The notes beneath the pieces were generated by a model. It made no database searches, was not told the DNA's origin, and saw nothing but the letters and a program-made list of their open reading frames with translations. Position numbers and translations under genes: made by a program. Shown here in pieces: positions 16,731 to 25,100 of a stretch of DNA of 64,000 bases. Position 1 is the stretch's first letter; each line of letters starts with the position of its first letter. Source of the stretch: BJGN01 sp041159865 (GTDB taxonomy: Bacteria; Bacteroidota; Bacteroidia; Chitinophagales; Saprospiraceae); assembly GCA_041159865.1 (NCBI GenBank), contig JBEAXK010000064.1:1-64000 (forward strand), written 5' to 3'.

Positions 16731-17872
16731 TTATATCGCACTCCTATCATTTCACCCCGGCTCAAACGGGTAATATTTGTAGCTAAAACAGGTCTGCTTT
16801 TCGTTTTATCCCAAAGGTACATTAATCTTAATTCAGCCTTAACTTTTCCATCCAGGGATTCGATTACGGGTTCGTAACTGACTTTTTTCTGCATCAAGTA
16901 TTGATCTTTTTCTAAAATACTTTTCAACTTTTCTACCGTTGGATGCAAATCAACGCCAGCACCAGCAAAAGAATAAAGGGGTTTTAAAACATATTGATCA
17001 ATGGCTTCTTGTTGAGAGTCAAAGTCTGACAGGAAATATGATTTGGGTATATATTTTCCGCTCAATAGAGGCAATAAATATTTACTTATTCTGAAAAACC
17101 AGTTTGGGTGAGATACCCAGCTTACATCAACTTCATCGGTAAAATGAAACGAAAGTTCCAGGTCTTTATAGGTGGCTAACTCATCGAGTATAACCCGATT
17201 ATATATTCTGCTTATTTTTTGAAGCTTGCCATTTTTTTGATAAAAAAGATTCCTGTCTTTTTTTACTATTTCCGTTAAACATACTGTTTCAATGCCAAAA
17301 TGTTCTTTTGCTAAAACAAAATCTATTCTTGTTTTTTGTTTTTCTGGGAATAATTCTAAAAGAATAACTTCCTCTGCGGGTAAAGAAGCTAAAAGTATTT
17401 TTTCTAATAAGGATAAATAATCCTCCCTATTTAAACCATTAAAATAAGGCGATAATGTATCTGGTAAATTAAAATGGGTCATGTATTTTTCAGCCAGATA
17501 GGACTGATAATTAAATAAGGTAGCAAATCCCTGTAATTCGATAAGGTATGGCGTCAACTCTCCAGTTTCGTTTCGGCTAATGGCAAAGTCAATAGAAAGC
17601 AACTGGGGACAATCGTCTTCGTTTGGTGTGAACATACCAACAGGAATAGCTTTTTCTGTATATTTTTTAAAATCGGGGTGCACGATGAAATCAATGATAT
17701 CTTCTCCAGCCGAGGTGCATTTTTCAACAAAAGCATCCGTTAAAAAGATAGGGGTCTCTGCAATTCGAAAATCGAGAACACCCGGAAAATCTTGATGAAC
17801 AGAGGCTAGAAAAGATTGGTATTTTTCTTTTGAAAATTGATTATTAAAAGTATTTCTGTAGGTTTGATTCAT
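16673..17872 (-). CDS. Conserved protein, ATP-grasp-like
   Basis: Cytosolic protein of 399 aa with no signal peptide that I cannot assign to a named family. The segment YVLKPLYSFAGAGVDLH at 294-310 resembles the ATP-binding strand and glycine-rich loop of ATP-grasp ligases (K-P-x-x-G-x-G-V), and IELQGFATLFNYQ (111-123) is a conserved-looking block. A ligase of the glutathione-synthetase type is therefore possible. The gene is monocistronic on the minus strand, overlapping the 3' end of the RluA gene by 58 bases. The cyclase gene upstream stops 33 bases before its start, so both could be co-transcribed with gltX. Confidence 0.65.
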   Translation of the reverse strand: MNQTYRNTFNNQFSKEKYQSFLASVHQDFPGVLDFRIAETPIFLTDAFVEKCTSAGEDIIDFIVHPDFKKYTEKAIPVGMFTPNEDDCPQLLSIDFAISRNETGELTPYLIELQGFATLFNYQSYLAEKYMTHFNLPDTLSPYFNGLNREDYLSLLEKILLASLPAEEVILLELFPEKQKTRIDFVLAKEHFGIETVCLTEIVKKDRNLFYQKNGKLQKISRIYNRVILDELATYKDLELSFHFTDEVDVSWVSHPNWFFRISKYLLPLLSGKYIPKSYFLSDFDSQQEAIDQYVLKPLYSFAGAGVDLHPTVEKLKSILEKDQYLMQKKVSYEPVIESLDGKVKAELRLMYLWDKTKSRPVLATNITRLSRGEMIGVRYNHSFDWVGGSIGFSQKGLK

Positions 17873-17905
17873 TGAATAAGAAATTAAGTAATAAATATAA
17901 ATTTT

Positions 17906-18664
17906 TTATGACAGCGAATATAAAAGAGGACGGGATGGAGAAGCATCCATTGGAAATGGATAATATTGCAAATTGACTAAATAATATCCATCTGGAACGT
18001 TGTCAGGAACATAAATGAGTTCTGTAATGGTTGCATTTTTTCTTATATGGTGAGGAAATTGCCAAAAAGACTTATGCGACAATAATTTCCCTTCATCCTG
18101 TTCTTTATCAACAGAGGGAACATCGACCAATAAATGTTCAATATTGTTTGAAACGATCCAGTAAATGACTTCTTTGGTGAAATAGGGAGGATTAGTACCA
18201 GAATATTGCCTCTGTTTTTTATTTTCCTCGTTTGGCAATGTTCTGATTATTAATCCTTTTGTGCCTTTTTTAATATCTAGACGCTCTAAAAGTGAGAGCG
18301 TGATAGTTCGATCTCCATTGGATTGAATTTCAGGAATAACACTGGTTAGCAGAGAAACAAAATGGAAATCATGTTGACAATCGGACAAATGAATTCTTTC
18401 CTCACTGATGTGTCCAACACATTCAGTATGGGTACCATTCCCATGAGGATTGCAATGAATATTCATGAAATTTACAGGACTACCCAAACGGGTGTCACCG
18501 ATAAAATCCTCATTTTTATAAGGTAAAATAGCAAGTTCTGGTGCAAAAAAACAATTCAGATTACCTGCAACATCAGGTGTGATGCCAATATCTATGGGTT
18601 TTGTCAAATCAGCCTGAGCCTGCCAATCTCCCAATGTTACAGATACGGTGAAAGATGGCTTCAT
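17906..18664 (-). CDS. Cyclase-family (kynurenine formamidase-like) metal hydrolase
   Basis: Metal-dependent amidase or hydrolase of the cyclase/KynB group, 252 aa from ATG 18664. The family metal motif HxGTHxDxxxH appears as HGNGTHTECVGHI at 74-86, with Glu in place of Asp. PYFTKEVIYWIV and LLVDVPSVD later in the protein match the region with a second conserved segment. Start chosen because the ATG lies 1 base after the gltX stop; an upstream in-frame start would overlap gltX. Substrate is unknown: N-formylkynurenine is possible, but no other kyn gene is present, so this is a family-level call. Confidence 0.82.
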   Translation of the reverse strand: MKPSFTVSVTLGDWQAQADLTKPIDIGITPDVAGNLNCFFAPELAILPYKNEDFIGDTRLGSPVNFMNIHCNPHGNGTHTECVGHISEERIHLSDCQHDFHFVSLLTSVIPEIQSNGDRTITLSLLERLDIKKGTKGLIIRTLPNEENKKQRQYSGTNPPYFTKEVIYWIVSNNIEHLLVDVPSVDKEQDEGKLLSHKSFWQFPHHIRKNATITELIYVPDNVPDGYYLVNLQYYPFPMDASPSRPLLYSLS

Positions 18665-18665
18665 T

Positions 18666-20207
18666 TTAACTAAGTAAGGTCTGGTCAAAATAATCGAATG
18701 CCTTGTTCATTCTAACAGAAACTTCTTTCATTCCCCAAAGTTCAATAAGGTCAAAAACAGCAGGTCCTTTCATTGTTCCAGCAAGACCAATTCTAAAGAC
18801 GGGTAAAACATCACCAGGTTTTAATTGGTTTTCGAGCATAAATGCATCAAAGGATTGTTGAATGTTTTCTTGATTAAATGGTGTACATGCTGCCCATTTT
18901 TCCATCAGATTTTGAATGGTAAGTTTTAGCGAGGGAGACCATTTTTTGGCAATATTTTTAGTATCATAGGAATGAACGGCTTCGAAGAAATAGTAGCCAT
19001 TTTCAAAAAAATCATTGATTGTAATCACTCTTTCCTGCATTAGCTTACAAAAGGAAATGAGATAATCTTCAGAAACTGGCTGATATCTTTGAGGTAAAAG
19101 GGGCTTTAAAAGCTTGGCCAGATTGTCTGGACTGGAATGAATTATATATTGCTGGTTGAACCATTTGGCTTTTTCATAATCAAATCGGGCACCTGCTTTA
19201 CCAATTTGATCTATTTCAAATGCTTTAACCAGCTGGTCAAAGGTAAATATTTCTTGTTCTGTGCCAGGGTTCCAACCCAGAAAGGCGAGAAAATTCAGCA
19301 TCGCTTCAGGAAGAAATCCTGCTTCACGGAATCCAGTGAAAGAAGATTCCTCAGACTCACCCATCCAGGAGATAGGGAAAACTGGGATACCTAATTTTAT
19401 CCCGTCTCTTTTACTCAGCTTTCCATTGCCTGTAGGTTTTAAAATAAGTGGGAGATGGGCAAATTCAGGCATTTTGCCTTCAAGTCCAAAGGCTTTGTAA
19501 AGTAAAACATGATGAGCTGTACTGGGAAGCCACTCTTCACCACGGATTACATGTGTGATTCCCATTAAATGATCATCGACTACATTTGCCAGATGATAAG
19601 TAGGAAGGCCATCTGCTTTTCTTAACACTTTATCATCTAATTCCTGACTGTGAAAAATAACTTCCCCTCTGATTTTGTCCTGAACATGGATGCTTTCATC
19701 TTCTGGAACTTTTAATCGAACCGTATAGGGAATATTTTTATCTAAATATTCCTTTACGGTTTCAGCGGGTAGTGCAAGGCTGTTATTGAGCTGAAGACGG
19801 GTAAATGAATCATATTTAAAAGGTCTGCTGGTATTTTCTGCCTCAGTTCTATATTTTTCGAGTTCTTCAGGGGTATCAAAAGCATAATAGGCATGTCCGG
19901 AAAGAATTAATCTTTCAATAAATTCATCATAAATGGCTGTTCTTTCAGATTGCCGGTAAGGGCCGAAATCACCACCAAAACCAGGTCCCTCAGCAGGCGT
20001 AATACCACACCATTTCAGGGAATCAATAATATATTTTTCAGCACCTTCCACATATCGGGACTGATCTGTGTCTTCTATCCTTAAAATAAAAGTACCTCCC
20101 AGCTTCTTGGCAAGCAGATAATTATACAAGGCTGTTCGGATACCTCCAATGTGAAGTGCTCCGGTTGGACTAGGGGCAAAACGAAACCGTAAAGAAGAAT
20201 TTTTCAT
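18666..20207 (-). CDS. gltX: Glutamyl-tRNA synthetase
   Basis: Charges tRNA-Glu with glutamate. At 513 aa it is a normal bacterial GluRS. The class I HIGH element lies in PSPTGALHIGG (12-22) and the KMSKS element is KLSKR at 263-267. WLPSTAHHVLLYKAF and FLGWNPG are further class I GluRS blocks. It starts 60-70 bases downstream of an exact minus-strand TACTTTTG element (20273-20280), and its stop is followed 1 base later by the cyclase-family ATG. No sign of a GlnRS-type insert; whether it is discriminating or makes Glu-tRNA-Gln cannot be decided here. Confidence 0.97.
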   Translation of the reverse strand: MKNSSLRFRFAPSPTGALHIGGIRTALYNYLLAKKLGGTFILRIEDTDQSRYVEGAEKYIIDSLKWCGITPAEGPGFGGDFGPYRQSERTAIYDEFIERLILSGHAYYAFDTPEELEKYRTEAENTSRPFKYDSFTRLQLNNSLALPAETVKEYLDKNIPYTVRLKVPEDESIHVQDKIRGEVIFHSQELDDKVLRKADGLPTYHLANVVDDHLMGITHVIRGEEWLPSTAHHVLLYKAFGLEGKMPEFAHLPLILKPTGNGKLSKRDGIKLGIPVFPISWMGESEESSFTGFREAGFLPEAMLNFLAFLGWNPGTEQEIFTFDQLVKAFEIDQIGKAGARFDYEKAKWFNQQYIIHSSPDNLAKLLKPLLPQRYQPVSEDYLISFCKLMQERVITINDFFENGYYFFEAVHSYDTKNIAKKWSPSLKLTIQNLMEKWAACTPFNQENIQQSFDAFMLENQLKPGDVLPVFRIGLAGTMKGPAVFDLIELWGMKEVSVRMNKAFDYFDQTLLS

Positions 20208-20272
20208 AATATATTTTAAGAAAAAATGAACATAAATTAAAATAAACTGAAAATAGACAAGCTTTCAGGCAG

Positions 20273-20280
20273 CAAAAGTA
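20273..20280 (-). promoter_or_regulatory. Bacteroidota -7 promoter element TACTTTTG (minus strand)
   Basis: On the minus strand the bases read TACTTTTG, an exact TAnnTTTG match 66 bases upstream of the gltX ATG. No matching -33 TTG was found at 17-23 bases, so it is a candidate only. Confidence 0.4.
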
Positions 20281-20304
20281 AAGTTTTTGCGTTTATTCAT
20301 ATAA

Positions 20305-20322
20305 TTGATTTTTGTAAATCAA
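20305..20322. promoter_or_regulatory. Inverted repeat over candidate deacetylase promoter
   Basis: TTGATTT (20305-20311) and AAATCAA (20316-20322) form a 7-bp inverted repeat with a 4-base spacer. It overlaps a near-consensus -7 box GATTTTTG (20307-20314), itself 17 bases after a TTG at 20287-20289. Operator function is inferred from this overlap alone. Confidence 0.3.
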
Positions 20323-20352
20323 CTTTTTTATCCCTGAACAAAAAAAATTCTT

Positions 20353-21006
20353 ATGTACCTGGTAAAAACACCCAAGTTTATACAAGGTCTATTCCCTAAC
20401 TACGTTTGGCGTGTTCCAAATCAAAAAAAAGTAATTTACCTTACTTTTGATGATGGACCAAACGAAAAAATTACTCCCTGGGTCATAGATCAGCTAGCTC
20501 TATTTAACGCGAAAGCTACCTTTTTTTGTGTTGGAAAACAAATTGACTTTTATCCACAGATTTATCAAAATCTCCATGCTTCCGGTCATTGTGTTGCAAA
20601 TCACTCTTTCACTCATTTAAATGGATGGAGTTCAGAAAATATTTCTTATTTCCATGATGTCAGACAAGGAGCAACAAGGGCAAAATCTGATTTATACAGA
20701 CCCCCTTATGGTCATCTGAAAGTTAAACAGGCACAGTTTTTACAAAGACATTATAAAATAGTGATGTGGGATGTAATGAGCGGTGACTTTGACGAGAATA
20801 TTGATGCTCATCAAGTTACCTCAAACGTTATAAACCACGCGTCAAGTGGTTCTATTGTTGTTTTTCATGATACCATAAAGGCTTTTCCAAGACTGGAAAA
20901 AGCACTTCCTGCCATTTTATCTTATTATAGTCATTTGGGTTACAGTTTTGAAACCCTATCCTCTTTAAAATTAAAAACGACTCAGAATAAAGCAATGTAT
21001 GCATAA
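20353..21006 (+). CDS. Polysaccharide deacetylase (NodB homology domain)
   Basis: Carbohydrate esterase 4-type deacetylase, 217 aa. NodB motif 1 is TFDDGPN (31-37; catalytic-base/metal Asp33 and Asp34), motif 2 is HSFTH (metal His84 and His88) and motif 3 is RPPYG (about 116-120). HDT near 175 completes the set. There is no signal peptide (N-terminus MYLVKTPKFIQGLFP), so it may be cytosolic or peripheral, unlike most peptidoglycan deacetylases. Transcribed alone, with a strong terminator directly after the gene. Substrate could be an N-acetylated sugar in a glycolipid or cell-envelope precursor. Confidence 0.92.
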   Translation: MYLVKTPKFIQGLFPNYVWRVPNQKKVIYLTFDDGPNEKITPWVIDQLALFNAKATFFCVGKQIDFYPQIYQNLHASGHCVANHSFTHLNGWSSENISYFHDVRQGATRAKSDLYRPPYGHLKVKQAQFLQRHYKIVMWDVMSGDFDENIDAHQVTSNVINHASSGSIVVFHDTIKAFPRLEKALPAILSYYSHLGYSFETLSSLKLKTTQNKAMYA

Positions 21007-21030
21007 TAGATTTATATTGCATTACGCGCT

Positions 21031-21064
21031 AAAAGCCGTCCGAAGTTTTTCGGCGGCTTTTTTT
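21031..21064 (+). terminator. Rho-independent terminator after deacetylase gene
   Basis: Stem AAAAGCCG with CGGCTTTT (31-38 and 54-61 of line 21001) plus inner CCGAA/TTCGG pairing, one bulged T and loop GTTT, followed by a run of seven T. It separates the deacetylase from the tocopherol-cyclase-like gene. Confidence 0.85.
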
Positions 21065-21078
21065 AAATCTAATAAAAT

Positions 21079-22059
21079 ATGAATATTCAAAAAAAAATAA
21101 GGGCTCTCTGGCGCCCTGAAATGTATCATGGCTGGGGTAAATCGACTTCCTACTTTGAAGGATGGTATATAAAAATGATTGACTCAACGCGTTCTCATGC
21201 TTATGCTGTCATTCCGGGTATTAGTTTAGGTGACAATGGAGAAAATCACGCCTTTATTCAGGTTTTAGATGGTATAGCAAAAAAAAGTTATTATTATAAA
21301 TTTCCAACATCTGACTTTCAACCAGATGCTTATGATTTTTCATTGAAGCTGGGAAATAATTTCTTTAGTAAAGACGAGGTAATTCTCGACCTGCCGATCC
21401 TAAAAGGTCATATTCAATTTAAAAATCGGGTTACCTGGCCATCTTCCTTCTTTTCACCTGGGGTTATGGGCTGGTATAGTTTTGTTCCTTTAATGGAGTG
21501 CTATCATGGTGTCCTAAGTATGAATCACGATTTAATCGGTTCTTTGCAACGGATAGATAAAAATGAAGATATTTCTTTCCATGAAGGACTCGGTTATATG
21601 GAGAAAGACTGGGGTAAATCTTTTCCTTCCTGGTGGATATGGATGCAGAGCAATCATTTTTCAAAAAATAAAACAGCTTCTGTCATGGTATCTGTAGCCA
21701 GGATCCCTTTCTTGGGAAGTCACTTTAATGGCTTCCTTGGCGGATGGTATTTTGAGGGAAAATGGTATCGGTTTACCACCTATACAGGGGCAAAATTAAA
21801 GACAAAAATTGTAGGAGAATCTATTCACATTACACTAAGTGATAAAGTATATCGCTTAGAAATTCAGGCGAAACATGAGCCCGGAGCGGGGGAATTAAAA
21901 AGTCCGATCAAAGGAGAAATGACGGGAAAAGTAAATGAAAGTTTACTAGGTATTTTACAAGTGTCTTTCTTTCAAGGAGATAAATGTTTGTTCCAGGATA
22001 CTGCTGAAATGGCTGGTGTTGAAGTGGCTGGAGATGTTCCCGATGAACTAATTATTTAA
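21079..22059 (+). CDS. Tocopherol cyclase-like protein
   Basis: Soluble protein of 326 aa with the tocopherol-cyclase family start: WRPEMYHGWGKS (about 11-22) and SYFEGWYIKMID (24-35). Further family-like blocks are GYMEKDWGKSFP (about 173-184) and WIWMQSNHF (about 187-195). In plants and cyanobacteria VTE1 closes the chromanol ring; no other tocopherol gene is seen here and the host is not phototrophic, so the bacterial substrate is unknown, perhaps another lipid quinol or a terpenoid. The gene begins 15 bases after the terminator of the deacetylase gene, so it needs its own promoter, which I could not identify. Confidence 0.82.
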   Translation: MNIQKKIRALWRPEMYHGWGKSTSYFEGWYIKMIDSTRSHAYAVIPGISLGDNGENHAFIQVLDGIAKKSYYYKFPTSDFQPDAYDFSLKLGNNFFSKDEVILDLPILKGHIQFKNRVTWPSSFFSPGVMGWYSFVPLMECYHGVLSMNHDLIGSLQRIDKNEDISFHEGLGYMEKDWGKSFPSWWIWMQSNHFSKNKTASVMVSVARIPFLGSHFNGFLGGWYFEGKWYRFTTYTGAKLKTKIVGESIHITLSDKVYRLEIQAKHEPGAGELKSPIKGEMTGKVNESLLGILQVSFFQGDKCLFQDTAEMAGVEVAGDVPDELII

Positions 22060-22177
22060 AAGATTGCAAATCAGGTGTTTTTTTCATTGGCATTGTTGAA
22101 AAAATTAGGTTAATTTGTACTTGATTTTCTGAATTTCAAGTGGTTCCATAAAGACCATTCCAAAAACTAATTTGCTC

Positions 22178-25100
22178 ATGAGCCGATCAATTTTATTGTT
22201 CGGGTCTTCCCTAATTAAAGGAATTCCTGCCTTGATTATCCTCTTTCAATTACTATTCATTTTTGAAAGTAAAGCTGCTGTAGGAGATACCTTAATTGTA
22301 AATTGTTCGGTAGGTGAGGCAACCTATTTAAACTGGCTGGACAATTTAAGCGTAAAGTATAAAATACCTGTGGTTCAAGCAGGTGGTTCTGTTTCAGTGG
22401 TTCCCTTGCCAGATGGTTATCCTTACATGCAGACCTGCGAGGACACCATCAGACATACTTTTACCTATTTTGATGCCCAGGGCAGGCAAACAGGAAAGAA
22501 TGTATTTTTATTTATCAGGAAAAATCTCTTACCTCCAGCAATTATTTCTCCTTTTCCCGATACCTTGCGACTGACTTGTACCGATATAGTGCCTGACAGA
22601 AATTCCGTATCCTTCGAAACCTGCCAATTGGCATCTGTTACTTATGACGAGGTAATAACCAAAGATTCATTATGTTCCTATTCAAGTAAAATAATAAGTA
22701 CCTGGACAGCACGGGATAAATGCAACAGACAGACAACCTATAGATTAGTTATACTTATTTCGCCACTTCAAAGTTCGTTGTTTCTCAAAAAAGCACCTGA
22801 TGTTACCGTTCCATGCGGTTCCTCAACCCATCCATCAGCAACTGGAAGACCCGAACTGCTTGAAAGTTGCGAATTGGTTTCCTTAACCCACCAAGATAGC
22901 ATTGTGGGTTCTATCTCAACTAATTGTACTACGTCTTATTTTATTTTCCGGAAATGGACAGCAAAGGGTAGTTGTTCCTCAACTTCTTTTTACACTCAAA
23001 AAATAACGGTTACAAATACGTCTGCCCTGAGGGTTTTATGCCCTTCCGACAGGGAAATTAAAGTGTATAATAGTACTTGTTCTGCAAATGTTTCTCTGCC
23101 ATATCCCTTAACTCAGGGTTTATGTCCTTCAGGATCAGTATATCTTAAAATTAATGAGGGTAATACCTTGCGCTGGGGGAATACAGAAGAAAAAAATGTA
23201 TTATTACCCTCAGGATTTCATAAAATAACCTATCTCATAACAGACTGTGAAGGAAATTCTTCTAACTGTATTTGGTTTGTTCATGTAAAGGATTTTTATG
23301 CACCTGAAATTAGTTGTAGCGGGGATAAATCAGCGGTTGTGCCAACGGGCGAATGTATAGCCCCCGTTCCATTACCCCGACCAACCATTTCAACAGATAA
23401 TTGCAATCAAACGCACCTTTATCAGCAAAATAGTGCCGTGGACAGCAGTTATGCCAGAGTGATTTTTAGTGATGTCCTTCTTCCTTTTTCCGTTGCTTTC
23501 AATGAGGTACCCACTTCTATTCAGGATAGTGCAACGATTTCGTTTGATTTCAGACTTAATATGTCAAATCCTTTGGTTAGACTCAATATTCGGGGAGAAA
23601 GAAATGAATTAATTGGTTCCATTCCCTTTCATGCCTCTGGTTGCAATATCAGAAGAAATATATCTTTTAAGATTGCTCCTCAAGTAGTCCAAAACTGGCT
23701 TTCCGATGGGAAAGTATCTTTTTCTATCCAACCTGTGGGACAAATTTTCCCTTGTGACAGTGTTGACATTTTTACAAAGTTTGATAATAAATCTTTCTTT
23801 ACAGCTAATTTTAGCGTAAACAGGTTGAATCCTTACTTTTATATTAATGGCGTTACAACTTATCCAAATACAATTTTTGATCTGGATAGACCAGTGCCAG
23901 TGGTACAATTAAATCCAGGAATTTCTCAGGTTTATTATGTTATGCGGGATGCCAATGGAAATGCAGATACCTGTACGTTTAATATTACAACAATCGATGA
24001 CCAGTTTCCTATTATTCAATGTCAGCCAGTGGTTAAAAAATATAGTCCCGGGGATATTTCTTTTCCAGTGATAACAACAGATGAAGTTATTCTAAGCCTG
24101 AGTGACAATTGTCCCATCGCCAGGAAGGAGCTTAATATTAGTAGATTAACTTGTGAACAAACCAATGGGAATATTCCACTAATACTAACAGTTTTTGATC
24201 AGGCTGGAAATAAAAAAACCTGTAATACTGTGGTTAGTGTCCAAAAGGAGACTCCGAAACCCGATTATAAGGTAAATGTTTGCGGTGGTGATACCCTTTT
24301 TCTTTTTGCAAATCCACCATCTCAGGCTTTAGGAAATGTATTTCAATACAGATGGACGGGACCAAACGGTTTCACTTCAACGTTACAAAATCCAAAAATT
24401 CCATTTAGCCAGGGCATACATAGTGGAAACTATACCGTCGAAGTAACAGGGACGATGGGATGTAAGTCGAGTGGAACAGTTAATGTCTTCATTGCTGATT
24501 TACCTTCAAGAGCTATCATTCAAGGAGCACAGATTTATTGTGTTGGTTCTACGATTAATATGCGTTCGGGAGCAAATCCAATAGGAACAAATATCAAATA
24601 CCATTGGTATAAAGGGACTTACCCTACGGGAAATTTGCAGGCAATCACCGATTTACCTCTTTATAGTATAGTTCAAAATCAAGAAACAACCCTTTCCTAT
24701 TATTTAATGGTGGAAAATAGCGGTTGTTTTTCTGAGCCTTCCGTTGCCAGGAATATAAAGGTTTATGCTCAGCCAATAGCAAAACCATTACAAGATTCGT
24801 TACAATTATGTGTTGGTGGTACCTTAAATCTTGGTACCGATGTGCAAGGAGAAGGGATCTCGTACCTCTGGACAGGTCCGGAAGGATTTAATTCTACACT
24901 TAGAATTCCTCCCGCTTTGTCAAACGTAACATTGAAAAATGGAGGAAATTATAAATTAGCTGTTTCCAGAACGGGATGTTCCACCTCAGAAACTTTCATA
25001 AAAGTGGCTGTATCTGAAGTTCCCGAAAAACCCTCCGTGATAAGCAATAGCCCCATCTGTGCGGGAGATACCTTGTTCCTTCAAAGTACGTTCTTCCCTG

